DNA from: Paracoccidioides lutzii Pb01
Taxonomy: Eukaryota > Ascomycota > Eurotiomycetes > Onygenales > Ajellomycetaceae
Assembly: GCF_000150705.2 (NCBI RefSeq)
Contig: NW_015440992.1
Location: forward strand, 54,775 to 118,774
Length of the DNA: 64,000 nt
Direction: 5' to 3'
The position numbers and the translations under genes were made by a program. The notes below the pieces were generated by a model that worked only from the letters and a program-made list of their open reading frames with translations, was not told where the DNA came from and made no database searches. This document shows, piece after piece, positions 9,870 to 21,198 of this stretch. The first letter of the stretch is position 1. Each line of letters starts with the position of its first letter.

Positions 9870-12800
9870 TCTAAGATGATATTCAAACCCTTCACTGTTG
9901 ATACTCTAGTAGATAATGTCTTTTTGACTAGAGCAATGATAGACAGTAAATGTAATGTCTATGATCTTATTTCTTAATTCTATGTTAGCAAGCATAAGCT
10001 TCTGTGTATTGAAATTCTCTCTGTTAAAATGACTGGCTTTGAAGACTTCATAGAACTCTCTATGAGCATAGTGACTGGCATTTGAATTAATATAGATGAT
10101 TATATAACTGAATGAGTCTTTCTCTATGTGATGAATGAGTTATATGATCATGATATGTATCTAGGTGACCCCTGGCTGGCCTAGCAAAAGGTGACCATGA
10201 TCTCTCATCAAAGAATTATGAGATTTGAAGAGAGTGGCATAGAGGTAGAATCTAGTTCAAATGCAAAAGCTGATATGATTTCCATCTCTGCTGTAAGCTT
10301 CTCTAGACTTGCAAGCACTTGAGAGAAGTGAAACATTGAGATCTTCACTGTCAGTTTAACTGACATTCAAAAGACTCTAGAAGTGAAATCAAAGATTGAC
10401 CCTAGAGAAAAGCTGTCTGAACATTATCATGAGTTTTTGAATGTATTTGATAAGGAAGTCACTGATGTTCTACCCCTACTTTGTGACTCAGATAGAGATT
10501 ATGAGATTGAACTGATTAAAAAGGCTGATGATAGTGCAGAACAACCTCCTTAGAGCTTATTATATAATATATCTCAAGAGAAACTACTGGCTTTATGAAA
10601 GACTTTTACAGATTATCTGGATAAGGGTTTTATTAGAGTGAGCAACTCCCCTGCAGCTGCTTCTGTACTATTCATGAAGAAGTCTGAGAGTGGGCTAAGA
10701 TTCTGTGTAGACTATCAAGCTCTTAATAAAATTATCTGAAAGATTTGATATTCTCTATCATTAATTAGTGAGACTCTACAGTGAATTGAACAGGCTAAAT
10801 GATTCACTAAGCTGGATATTATTGCAGCTTTTCACAAGATTCAAATCACAGAAGGTGATGAGTGGATGACAGTCTTTAGAATCAGATACAGGCTATTTGA
10901 GTGACTGATTATACTCTTTAATTTGGCCAATGCTCTGAGCACATTTCAAAAATATATCAACTGAGCATTACATGGATATCTGGACAACTTCTGCTCAGTC
11001 TATTTAGATGACATCTTGATATTTTCCTCAAGAAGCTTACAGAAGCATCACAAGCATGAACAAAAGATGCTTATATGTCTACAGGAAGCAGGCCTGCAGG
11101 CAGACATTAGAAAGAGTGAGTTCAAGATGAACAGAATAAAATATTTTGAATTCATCATTGAAGCAAGCAAGGGTATACAAATGAATTCAGAGAAGATTAA
11201 AGCTATTTTGAAATGAGTAACACCTACTACTCTTAAAGATGTATGAGAATTTTTAGACTTTGCCAATTTCTATAAATGATTTATCAGGGATTTCTTAAAA
11301 ATTGCAATCCCACTAACAATTTTTACACATAAAAATATTTCTTTTTTGTGAATGAGCAAGACTGAGAAAGTTTTTAAGTATCTAAAATCAATGTTTATCT
11401 CTACTTCAATCCTGCTTCAATTTGACCCTGACTATAAGACTATATTGAAAACAGATTTCTCAGATTATGTCTCAGGAGAAGTGCTGCTACAATATGATGA
11501 GCAGAGTATTCTACACTCATGTGTCTTCTTCTCTTACAAATATTTACCTGCGGAATGCAACTATGAGATTCATGATAAGAAGTTATTAGTGATAATTAAG
11601 TATTTAAAGAAATAAGACACTGAGCTATGAAGTGTACAGAAATTTAAGATTCTCATAGATCATAAGAATCTAGAATACTTTATGACTATACACAGACTAA
11701 ATGAAAGACAGCTATATTGAATGAATATTCTCTATTGATTCAACTTCAGAATTGATTACCAGCCAGAGAAGTTAAACACTGAATCAAACACTCTATCATG
11801 AAGAGAGTAGAATATGTCACAGGGTGCTGATGATGAGAGAATCAAGCAGAGGCAAGCTCAACTACTTAAGTTTAATGTACTGGCATCTGGAATGAAATCA
11901 ATAGTGATCATTGTCAGCATGAAATCTGAGATGTCTCTTCAAGCTCAGTGAAATAAAGCTCATATAAATGACAAGATTCTACAGCATCTGAAGTAAATTC
12001 TTCATGAGAAAAGATTCAGATTTTCTTCTGAACTCAGCATTAAAATCTCTGTCTCTGAGTGCTTTTTAAATGAGAACAGAGAGCTTCTCTTTCAAGATCA
12101 TAAGTGAGTGTCAGACTTTGAACCTCTTCAAACCAGGTTAGTGCATAAGACTCATGACTCATCTCTTATCAGTCATTCCAGGTGAAAGCAAATGGCAGAA
12201 GTTCTAAGATGTGAGTTCTACTGGTCAGGCTATGCTGCTGATGTGAGAAGAATGATCAGAAACTGTCATCTTTGCAGATCAAACAGTGCATGAAGAGATT
12301 GATGTCAGAGACTACTTAAGTCTCTTCTTATTTCTAAACACATGTGACAGGAGCTTTTTATGAACTTTATTATGAACTTATCAATCTCTAAAGAATACAC
12401 AAACATCATGATTATAATAAACAGATTGATCAAGAAAGTTATATTAAAAGCAATTAAGAAAACTGATGTGAAGACAGTAACTAAAGTGTTTCTTCACAAC
12501 ATCATTTCTTGACACAGCATCTATAAAGCAATAGTGTCAGATTGAGAGTCAGCTTTTACAAGCATGTTTTGAACTTGAGTGTGTGAGAAATTAGACATTA
12601 AGAGATAACTCTTCACAGTCTATCACTCAGAGACTGATGGAGCTACAGAGTGAATGAATCAGACTCTGAAAATCTACCTATACAAGCACATTAGCTTTCA
12701 ACAGAATGACTAATGTAAATGACTCTCTCTAGCAGAGCTGACCATCAATAATAGAAATGCTGTCTCAATGAGCATGAGCTCATTCTTTTTAACACATCTT

Positions 12801-13440
12801 TTTCATATCTTCTTCATTGATATAGCTGATGCACCTTCTGTTGAAATGCCACATAATCTCATTGAATTTGCAGATGATTATATGAGAAAGGCTCATGAAG
12901 TGTTGAAGTGAGCTCAAGTAAAAATAACAGATACTCAGCAATCTCAAGAGAAATACATGAATAGATGAAGAGACTCAGCTTCAAGCTTTCAATCTGAAGA
13001 TAAGATCTGATTGAGCTTAGAGAACATGAGAACTAATCATCTGTGCAAGAAGCTGAATGTGAAATACAATCAATATACTGTGCTAGAAAAGATAGAATCT
13101 CATGCTTACTGACTGAATATCTCATCTGATATTCACAATGTCTTTAATGTAAAGCTTCTACATGCTGTGACAACAGATCCTCTGCCTAGTCAGAGGTAAA
13201 CTGACTGACAGTCATTCACTATAGAGACTCTGAAAAGATCTGAGTTTGAGATTGAAAAAATTCAGAGTGAATGAATCTATCAGAGGAAAAAGCAATACCT
13301 TGTTAAATGAGTAGATTGGGCTGAGTCTACATGAAATGGCACAAGTCTTCTACAAGAAGTGAAGGTCTTGAATGATTGAGAGGCCTCTCAGCAGGCAAAA
13401 TTAGATGTAAAGAGAACTTTAAATAGTCATAAAGACCTGT
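9870..13440 (+). pseudogene. Pol remnant (protease, RT, RNase H, integrase, chromodomain), family B copy 1
   Basis: Protease is at about 9880-10330, with the catalytic D-S-G changed to D-S-K. RT is at about 10560-11250, with FCVDY near 10690 and an intact catalytic YLDD at 11001-11012. RNase H is at about 11430-11800, integrase zinc finger and core at about 12150-12800, and a C-terminal chromodomain at about 13225-13350 (IYQRKKQYLVK, then WAESTW). The longest open pieces are 11016-11216 and 11352-11615. Many TGA stops close the frame. The chromodomain marks the family as a chromovirus. Confidence 0.9.
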
Positions 13441-13464
13441 AACAAAGAGGAAGAAGAGAAGTAT

Positions 13465-13662
13465 TATAAAAGGTTGAACCTCTAGATTTGCTCTGACTGA
13501 CTGACTCAGCCTAGTCATCATTTGCATATGCACATATGATCATGCTATGTGAGCTTGCTTAAGCTTGAGTTCTCATCTCATTCTTTTCTTCCCTTTCTCA
13601 AGCAATTTGTCCTTGTTATATAGGAGGACTAGCCTCTAGTTCTTAGAGCTTAACCCTTTACA
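13465..13662 (+). repeat. 3' LTR, family B copy 1
   Basis: 198 bp, from TATAAAAGGTTGAACC to GCTTAACCCTTTACA. The same length and close similarity to the 5' LTR support a single, fairly recent insertion. It is followed directly by the CAGTC duplication at 13663-13667. Confidence 0.95.
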
Positions 13663-13667
13663 CAGTC

Positions 13668-14029
13668 TGAGTAATTCTTTTTTAAATATGAACTTTAAAA
13701 TTTAACTTTTTGTCTAATTATATTATTAGCTATCTCACTGAAGTTTTTAATTTTATAACTTTATTTCAAAGAGTAATATTTTTTTCTTATTTATTTTTTT
13801 AAAAATAAAAATGAATTAATTCAGTTTTATTTATATTAAATTAAATAAAATTTTTATTTTTTTTCAAATATTTCCTTTGCAGCTCTTTATATATTATTAT
13901 AATTTTCTTGTATAGATTTAAAACTAGTAATAAGATTAATATTATCAATATAATTAAGAGTTTTTACTATATATATACTTTTGTTCTTGAATAAATTAGC
14001 TGTATATATAGCAAATAGAATAGTTGAAA
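13668..14029 (-). mobile_element. LINE remnant, reverse transcriptase core half
   Basis: Minus-strand translation gives ILFAIYTANLF, then LNYIDNINLIT at about 13934-13962, matching the LINE pattern P-L-S-P-I-L-F-x-x-Y followed by F-x-D-D; the catalytic FVDD has become YIDN. The frame then continues across the gypsy insertion into 8249 and below. Both halves have only weak sequence conservation left. The Tad-clade label rests on remembered motif order and is moderate. Confidence 0.62.
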
Positions 14030-14246
14030 TGTATTATATTATAACTAATATTAGAATAATAATAAGACAATAGCTTTAATTTATATATATAATTAGATAG
14101 ATATAATAAAAATACTAAACTGAGAATTAGAATATGAAATAAATGAGCAGTTAAATATATAGAAGTAATTGAGAATTAATTAAATTAATCTTTAAAGTAT
14201 AGTAAAATAAATCAATCTTAATTTATATATAAGTAGCTGTGTTATA
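14030..14246. repeat. Short LTR-like or MITE-like unit, copy 1
   Basis: This stretch matches about 45103-45405 in the same orientation, for example the blocks TAGAATAATAATA, TAGCTTTAATTTATAT, AATTAGAATA and AATCTTAATTTATATATAAG. In the second location it interrupts a Fot1 transposon, so it behaves as a separate mobile unit. It ends GTGTTATAACA here and GCGCTATCACA there. No coding content. A solo LTR is the simplest reading, but no internal element was found. Confidence 0.5.
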
Positions 14247-14249
14247 ACA

Positions 14250-15640
14250 TCTATATCTATTTCATTTTTGCTTTTCTATCTCACTTGTATTGAATATATT
14301 CTGATATTACTTTCTTATAATAGTGATACTGATTATATTATATTTATAAATTTTGATAATTTGATTAAAATCTTCTATTAAGTCTTAGAACTATTCATAT
14401 TTCTTTATAATATTTTTAATTTTATTTATTTGCTTTTGCAATTATTATAAATTACTAGATGTTTGAAGCACTTAAAATGATATACTAAATCTGCTACATC
14501 ATGATATAGAAATATAAAGTTGAATATTCAACTGCTAAATAATATAATTAGACTGAAATAATACTATTTCAATAATTCTGAAATTACTTTAAATAGTCTG
14601 AGCTTTGAAGACTTTTATACATACTGTAGAATAGATATATAAGAAGTCAAACTGTTTAATAATATTGATTTTAATCTGCATTTACTATTGAACTAGACTT
14701 CTATATGCTCACTTTACAACTATAAAAATACTCACATTTAGTGACTATAAAAAATGTAATAAAGAAGATAATATGCAGAATATAATAATTACATTACTCT
14801 GATAAATTTGATCAAATTCTGAGATAAGATGACTATTATATCTGTTCTAAATAAGAAGAATATGAAAGTTAATTTAATATAACTTTACTTATAAAATAAA
14901 TATTTATATAAGTAATTTAAAATATATTTCATCTATAGTTCAGTTATTAGAACTAATATCAAGTCTTCAGTCTGTAGAAAAATCTTCAAATCATCTATTG
15001 AAAAAATTCTGGTCTTTAAAAATAATATATAATGATAAAGTTTATTCTAATATATTAACTGACTCAATCATGATAATTTATTCTTGATTTTTAAGCTGTA
15101 GTAATTTATCTCAATCATAGTATTTACTATTAATAATAATATTGATAATTACATAAAGTCTTATTGCAAAGTTAATCTCATCAAAATTATATATATATTT
15201 TAACAGAATATTATATATAATAATTGTATTTTTTAAAATTTTAAACCAGTTTTAAATAATTTTTATATCTTTATATTTAATCTAATAATAATTATAGTAT
15301 TTAAAATAGCAGTTTTGAAGCTTTATACAGTATTTAATCAATCTTAAAATTCAGTTCTTATTAATCTGAGAAAGAATAATAATAAAATATTATAAGATAA
15401 AAAGATAATTAATTATATTCTCAATAAATATTATTTGAAAGAGAAACTAAATTTAGCACTTATTGAACTAGTTTATACTCTTCAGCAGAAGATAATATAT
15501 GAATTTGTATATAAATTCATATATATAAACTTATTATGAAGTTGATAAATGAGAGTTGAATGTGACATATTAAATAGTTTTACAACTTTGTGAATTGACA
15601 ATATTTCTTACTTTTTAATAGCATTTATTGCTAGTACAAG
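14250..15640 (-). pseudogene. Fot1/pogo-type (Tc1-mariner) transposase remnant, copy 1
   Basis: Minus-strand reading from 15640 down gives an N-terminal helix-turn-helix pattern (KVVKLFNMSHSTLIYQL), a DDE domain with ISSNNWTIDEI-like text, the second catalytic region at 14829-14865 (LLI-stop-NRYNSHL where LLVLDGHGSHL is expected) and the third at about 14722-14755 (LQSLNVS where LQPLDVG is expected). Both aspartates have become asparagine and many stops are present. Fot1 transposases cut and paste DNA at TA sites. A homologous copy in the opposite orientation lies at 44011-45740. Confidence 0.85.
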
Positions 15641-16085
15641 CCTTTTCTCTTACTCTATAGAATTTAAAGTTGTTTTATTGCAAATTAATTGCATAATTAC
15701 ATGTTAAAATGAATGAATAGTTAAATTGAAAGATATTTAAATTGATGATTTGCTCAGTATGATGACTCACTAGTGTAGTATGAATTTACATTATATATTA
15801 TCATATAATGCAATAATATATATATAAGTTGTTACTCTCTACCTGCTGTATGTAATATAGTCAGTCCTACTATATATATGATAGCATAGTTAGCCTCTCC
15901 TCCCAGATCCTGAATAGAAAGACCACCAAAAGAAGATATGTATGTGATAATCATCATCAGAAAAGAGTCATGAAGAGATGATTCAGAATCAATTTTCTCA
16001 TGTGAACACTGTTGACTATATATTTACTGAGTTGACTGAGACTGTGTTTTATCAACTCTATAATTCAATCAAATATGTCTGTTTT
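15641..16085. repeat. AT-rich repeat edge with possible LTR-element fragment
   Basis: This is the transition from the repeat block to the unique island. 15800-15960 has LTR-like text (GTTGTTACTCTCTACCTGCTGTATGTAATATAGTCAG) and is followed by a short open frame at 15978 (MIQNQFSHVNTVDYIF), which could be the start of a copia-type gag. The frame runs into island-type sequence near 16080 and is not a gene as it stands. Assignment to copia is tentative because no second copy of this part is in the window. Confidence 0.35.
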
Positions 16086-17584
16086 ATTCTTTTTTTAACA
16101 TGTTATGGATGTTTTGTCCATTTCCATAAATACAGGTACAAATACAGAAATACAATTACATCAAATAAAATGAAAAAAATTCTAAAAGATAATCCATAAA
16201 ACCTTTCTTATATTATTTCTCTAAATGGGGAAAAAACTATTTCACAGGGTTTTCCGTCTGTGGAGAGTCAATTTAAGAACCAGGTAGTCAATATATACAG
16301 TTCTTCCTGGCTGCCGGCAGGCTTCTCCACTGCTTTCTGTTTATGGAAATATCGCACAATAAATTAATGATGGGGAAAATGCATATCGGCAAAGAGGAAG
16401 GAAAAATTATGATGAGGGCGGAAGGGACTTGAGTAATAGAAAATAGAACAAAAGAGATTATGCTTTATAAAAAGAAAATTAGAAAATTGTAAAGGAAAAG
16501 ATAGAAATTCAATCATGGAAAAACATGCAAAAGGTATTTGATGGTATAATAATCAAACATGTAGACATGCAGATTTAAAGTAAACAATACATATTTTTTT
16601 CCTCATTTAGTCTATGATCTGCTGTTTCCACCTCTCTTGTTTCTATTGTTTTCTTCACACCACAAATGAACATTGCTAACTGCAATGCATTAAGAACAAT
16701 CAAGCTAATATAAACACAAAAGAAAATGAAGAAGCTTTTTTTTTAGAGTCAGGGTTTACTCCCGTTTCACCTACTTCCTCATTTTCCAACTTTTTCAGCC
16801 TTTGTACAGCTTTCTTTGATTTTTGGAGCTCCCCACTGCCCTTGGTATGTTCCAGTATGGTCCCACTCCACGAGTGGCTGAGTCAGGCGAAGCCTTCCTT
16901 CCTATGAGGTATATATATATATTCAAAACAGTATTAAGGTGTAGCAAGGAAAGGTTGATGACCACACAACATTTATTCACTTGCATGCAATATGAAGACA
17001 AAGACTGAACCAGGACAACAAGGAGACGATAAGTGGTAGTCAAAGAAGTTAAAAGATGAGAGATGAAAGGATGAATGGATTTCACGGAACGCTTCACCAA
17101 CAAAGGAAATAAAAGAGCAAGGAAAAGAAAACGAAAATGATACATGGGCAGAAATAAATTTTGATCTTTGATTAGAAACGACTCGCGCTTGCAATGCTAG
17201 AGGAAGAAATAGAATCACCCCTGATGGATGATATTAATTAGAAGCATGAAATGGTCAAATAAAAACAAGAGGACATGCACACATGATCCACAACCGCCGT
17301 TGCTGCCATGCGACTGTAGGAATCAGACGAAATGTGGAAGAAAAGGCTTTTTTTCAGTCATTCGAAACCTATATGATATCGGATGATATCCGCTGTTTGC
17401 CCAAGGGAAATCTTATGGCGGATAACAGCCTTAAGTGGACTTGGATGAAGCATTGTTTCAGTATGGATTAATATCGAATGTATATGGAAATACGGAAGTT
17501 GCTTGGCATATATAGATGTGGTACTGCTTAAGCTTCCGTGTCTGAAACACACCATGTCCAAGATAGAAAAGAACACGATTATTC
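16086..17584. other. Unique intergenic DNA downstream of the cyclin gene
   Basis: Balanced base composition with CpG present. Several short open frames (for example 16795-17145 and 17283-17471) overlap each other on both strands and show no recognisable domain. The first few hundred bases left of 17585 are expected to hold the cyclin 3' UTR and polyadenylation site; no specific signal can be fixed. I see no other gene. Confidence 0.6.
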
Positions 17585-18973
17585 CTACACCTGTCCATTT
17601 AAAAAGACTCCGTGGTACACGACAGCTGGCTGTTGAGTGAAATGTTGATGTTGGCAGTAGGGGATCTCATCCGGCCGTTGATGATAACCTTGCAGAAATT
17701 GAGCACTGGAAGGTGGTGTGGGTGAAGCATGGATGACACCAGAAATTGGTTTTGGGATACTTGCATGGCTCGTACCAACGAACGCCTCATTCTCAGGAGT
17801 TATTGGAGGGGTCAGATATCCATTGGGCATTGTGGACTGGTTCTGTGGTTTCTGCGGGGTAGCTAACCCAATCTCCCCATTATATGGTTTCAGCTGCTCG
17901 GCGGAAGTATCAGGGGAAGGTGTCGGTGGGCTGTTGTAGGCCTTAGGAATCGATGTCTGGTGAGCAAGGAATTGTTCTAAAAGCCTCGACACCCGAGAAT
18001 AACGCCCGGACGAGTATTTTCGGGAAAGAACCAGCGATGGTTGGACCAAGTGCTGAGAGAGGTTCACCAAGGTCAACGAGTCATAATGAGATGACCAGTC
18101 GGAATTCCGTGGTTGAGGACGGTTCAAAACACATCGAGCAAGAGCAAGAGAGGCCCGGGCAAGATCCGACGATTGTTTAGAGACAAAGTCCCTATGAAAC
18201 AGGGATATTTCCAGAATATAGAGTGAAAGGTGTTCTACTTCCGGGTCATATGGTGTGTCCACCACCGCCATTTGCAAAAAGCCGTCGACTGTGGGGTGAC
18301 CTATCGCCCAACTGAGTGTTTGGAGAACATGCCATTCCATCTGTACGAACATATCGTCGTCGTATTGAGAACAGCACATTGTTTTAAGCTCTTTGATGGT
18401 TGGAACCCGATCTTTCCTATCTCCATACTTTGCCGCAATAAGCAGTGCCGCACATCCAACCAGTTGATAATGTTTCTTGTACACCACACGTTTGGAACAA
18501 TACCGATCTAGCAAGTTCACCGTAAGAAACAGAGTAGCGGGCAAGAGCTGGAAAGCGGTATGGGCTTCTATGAGGAAGTCGAGGAGATAGGGGCGCATAA
18601 ACCACTGAATCTCGGTTTGGATATCAATCGAGTCCACATCTGGTAGAGTTGCTGACTAGTTTTGAAGTTAGCTAAGATGTATAAAAGAGAAAGGAATAAA
18701 AGAAAACAGGATTGGGGGGAGGGTGGGGGGCCTTTTTTCATTTATAGGGAGACTGACATCCATCACTAGCATATGAGCCAGAATATCATCTTGGTATTCA
18801 TCGCTAGCTTGTTTTGACAACTCATCAGCGATGGCAAATTGACGTTCGCGAGCGATGACTTTAGCATGCTCCCTAGGTCCAAGCCTGGGAGCAGGGTACT
18901 CCGGTTCATATTGCTCTACGAAATAGGTGTCGCAAGGTTGAAACGAAGAGCTTGGGTGTTGTTGGTATGCCAT
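17585..18973 (-). CDS. CLN1: G1/S-specific cyclin, Cln/Puc1 type (two exons)
   Basis: This is the only clear host gene. Exon 1 is 18973-18758 (72 codons) and exon 2 is 18655-17585; joined in frame they give 428 residues. The cyclin box starts near residue 62 and contains MRPYLLDFLIE (92-102; MRPYL is the MRAIL-type CDK-binding patch), then LFLTVNLLDRYCSKR and LLIAAKYGDRKD. A second helical region follows to about residue 300 (LSRKYSS, LEQFLAHQ). The tail from about 305 is rich in S, T and P, with several S/T-P sites (NSPPTPSPD, LTPPITPENE) that fit CDK phosphorylation and SCF-driven turnover of G1 cyclins. The partner would be Cdc28/Cdk1, promoting entry into S phase. The ATG at 18973 is chosen because exon 1 is open from it and splices in phase. 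Confidence 0.93.
18656..18757 (-). other. Intron of the cyclin gene (102 bp)
   Basis: On the minus strand exon 1 ends ATGGAT, then the donor GTCAGT. The acceptor is CTAG, followed by TCAGCAACTCTACCAGATG. Using these sites the frame runs M-D-S-A-T-L-P-D-V-D-S-I-D across the junction, as expected for the family. The alternative acceptor four bases further (TCAG) would break the frame. The intron is pyrimidine-rich near its 3' end, and a likely branch site is CTAAC. Confidence 0.88.
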
Positions 18974-20919
18974 ATTGATAACGTGTTGAAGGGTCCGAAA
19001 AGTTAGTAGGTCGCTTCAAAATGAATAAACTTCGCGTTTTGTTTCGAATGAGGGATGTGGAATATAACCCGTATATCTGAAAAGCCGAAAGGAACGACGA
19101 AGGTTAAAAAGAGAGTGACAGTCGTCTATTAAGTGACAATATAAAGATTGAAAATTAGTTGGTTGGAATTATTAAGGAATGTTGTGTCGATAATAATCGG
19201 CACGTTTAAAAGGAGTGGCCAATCGACCAGATGGAGATTTTTGGAGAGAAAGCTAGATGATGCATTCAATGTCAGCACGAAATCGTCTGTCGAGCTTATA
19301 GCATCGAAATAGCATCAGAATATTTAGACACAAGAATCTGAATAAGGAACATACCCAGTTTGACGTTTACCAAGAAGGGCACGTAATCACCCTTACTTTA
19401 GCAACTGTCGCGTCATCGAATCTAGAGCCTGTGTTAAAATAGATTCGAAAAGCTATAGCACCTAGGCAGGTGAACGACGAGTCAACGTCTCCACCTTTCA
19501 AGTCAACAGGTTAATGTCCTAGATCTCTGATGAGGAAAACAGAAGCTTCCACAAACTGTAATTGCAAAGCCTGCCCAAGTAATAAAGTCAATTGTGCCCC
19601 AAAAGTAAAAGAATTGATTCTAGAATACGATGGAAATGAGGAGATTTGTTAGGCGAATTCGGGAAGGAATCACAGCGTACTTTCGGGGTTTGCCTGACTT
19701 TGGCGTAGATGCTTCTTTAACTTGAGAACAATGCCTGATGAATACAGGGAAGGTTTCAATGGCGGTAACGCTGAGGCCTACCAATGATGATATGATCAGT
19801 ATACATAATGCACACAAGGGATTCAAAATCAGAAAAGGTCAAAATAAGAGGTTAAAAATGAAGGTCTGAAATAATTAAATGAGATGACGTGATGGAATGA
19901 TCTATGTCTAGTGTAGAGGTTTCAAGCCAATGGCAAGTATCGCCCGAGTAGCTTAATTCCTGTACCTAGGTATCATTCATTCACTTGAAAATCAAGTGAA
20001 GGTGTGCGGCACAAACGGAGATAAACGCGTATATCCTAAACTACCCCCATATAACCAGTGACATAGCAGAGCCAGTCACAAGCACAGGACTCTTCTTTTC
20101 GATCCGTCTAGTCTGCAAATCTGGAATATTGACCAAATGTTTCCTTGTCTCTCGAGGGGCTCTGGAGCCAGGAAAAAGCAACACAGAACAATGGTTTCAT
20201 GACATTCTCCTCAAAGAGTTGAGGAATGAGGCAAAAATATAAATTCTTGGAAAGATTCTGACAACAGAATGGCAGGGATGGGATTGGCGTCGCGAGGGTG
20301 TATGAGGTTGGGCATCCAGCAGGCAGTTGGCATTTGAACTCTCGGTATAACTCCGTGCAGTAGAAATTGGTGCAGCAACGTACGAAAAGGAATTGCAACA
20401 AAAATATGAAAACGTAAAAGTAAAAGTTAAAAAAAAAAAAAAGGCCAGGCAAGAGACGGAGGGAAGACAAGAAAATACCGCCCAGCAAATTAACAATTGA
20501 GCTTACCTTTCGGGCGAAAGGGCTCCGGATCAAGCAGATTCAATAATGCAAGCAAAGCTTTTTTTGTCCCTAATTTCCTATTTTTCCCTAATTCCCTCTC
20601 TTCTAACTCCGGAAGGTAGACGAATAGTAGTGGGGAGGACTGTGAACGTCACGATTGGAGAGAACAGATCGAATCAAAGACGGAGCAGTCGACCGAGATA
20701 GAGGTTATCGAGGACGGATGATTACGAGAGGTAGCAAGAATTGTCGAGGAATCAAAGATTTGAGGACCAACGGAAAAAAGACAGCTCGAAGGGAGCGTTT
20801 AAGGAGAAATGGCAGAAAGGTAGGAGACACACAAGTCGACTGGGTCTCAGTCAACGAAAGTCAGCCACCGGCTGACAGACCAAACCACCAGTTCTCTCCG
20901 CGGTTGAGTAGAGTGACAA
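18974..20919. promoter_or_regulatory. Upstream region of the cyclin gene
   Basis: Nearly 2 kb without a credible protein gene lies directly upstream of the cyclin start. Long, regulated promoters and 5' leaders are common for G1 cyclins. It contains an ACGCGT box at 20025-20030 and a run of A's at about 20430-20443. Short open frames here (19620-19826, 20108-20533) are cysteine/phenylalanine-rich and look random. The transcription start cannot be placed from sequence alone. Confidence 0.45.
20025..20030. promoter_or_regulatory. ACGCGT box (MBF-type site)
   Basis: ACGCGT is the MluI cell-cycle box bound by MBF (Mbp1/Swi6 type) in yeasts, which drives G1/S genes including cyclins. This one lies about 1.05 kb upstream of the cyclin ATG. 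Other copies occur at 21449, 21964 and 24479, so chance occurrence is possible; function is inference. Confidence 0.3.
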
Positions 20920-21198
20920 AGAGAGGAGAGGAGAGATGGAGAACAGGAGAGGGAGAGGGGGAGGGAGAAGAGAGGAAAGGAGGGCGGATTGGAGGAAGTC
21001 TCTCCAAAGGGAGGAGAGGATGACAGGGGAGAGAGAAGAGAGAAGAGAGAAGAGAGAAGAGAGAAGAGAGAAGAGAGAAGAGAGAAGAGAGGAAAAAAGA
21101 GAGGAGGTTGGACACGGGAGGGAGAAGAGAGGAGAAAAGGGGAGGAGAGGGGAGGGAGAGGAAGAAAAGAAAAGAGGGAGAGAGAAGGAGAGAGAGAT
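20920..21198 (+). repeat. Polypurine (GA-rich) tract
   Basis: About 280 bases are almost entirely G and A on the plus strand (C and T on the cyclin coding strand), about 2 kb upstream of the cyclin start. Because purine-only text lacks most stop patterns it creates long false open frames on both strands (for example 20847-21263 and 20936-21271), which should not be read as genes. Such mirror-like tracts can form triplex (H-DNA). Confidence 0.9.
21031..21091 (+). repeat. Heptanucleotide microsatellite (AGAGAAG)n
   Basis: About 8.7 perfect copies of the 7-base unit GAGAGAA (AGAGAAG) lie inside the larger polypurine tract. Perfect repetition implies recent slippage, so length variation between strains is likely. 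Confidence 0.92.

Larger units (their letters stand above)
8250..13662 (+). mobile_element. Complete but mutated family B gypsy chromovirus (5.4 kb)
   Basis: The element has two 198-bp LTRs, perfect CAGTC target duplications and the full domain order Gag, protease, RT, RNase H, integrase, chromodomain. It is inserted in the reverse transcriptase region of a LINE. Coding frames are closed by many stops, mostly TGA at former CGA or TGG codons, while CAA and CAG codons largely survive and CpG is nearly absent. Three more copies of the family are in the window (32375-34905, 37476-42898, 54579-59969). It is immobile on its own. Confidence 0.96.

Noticed and set aside
15978..16199. 73-codon open frame at the repeat/island boundary as a host gene
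   Set aside because: It crosses from repeat into unique DNA and ends in low-complexity lysine-rich text; at most a chance frame with a possible copia Gag start.
20108..20533. 141-codon minus-strand frame with a phenylalanine-rich stretch
   Set aside because: The stretch comes from a poly(A)/poly(T) run; composition looks like translated promoter DNA.
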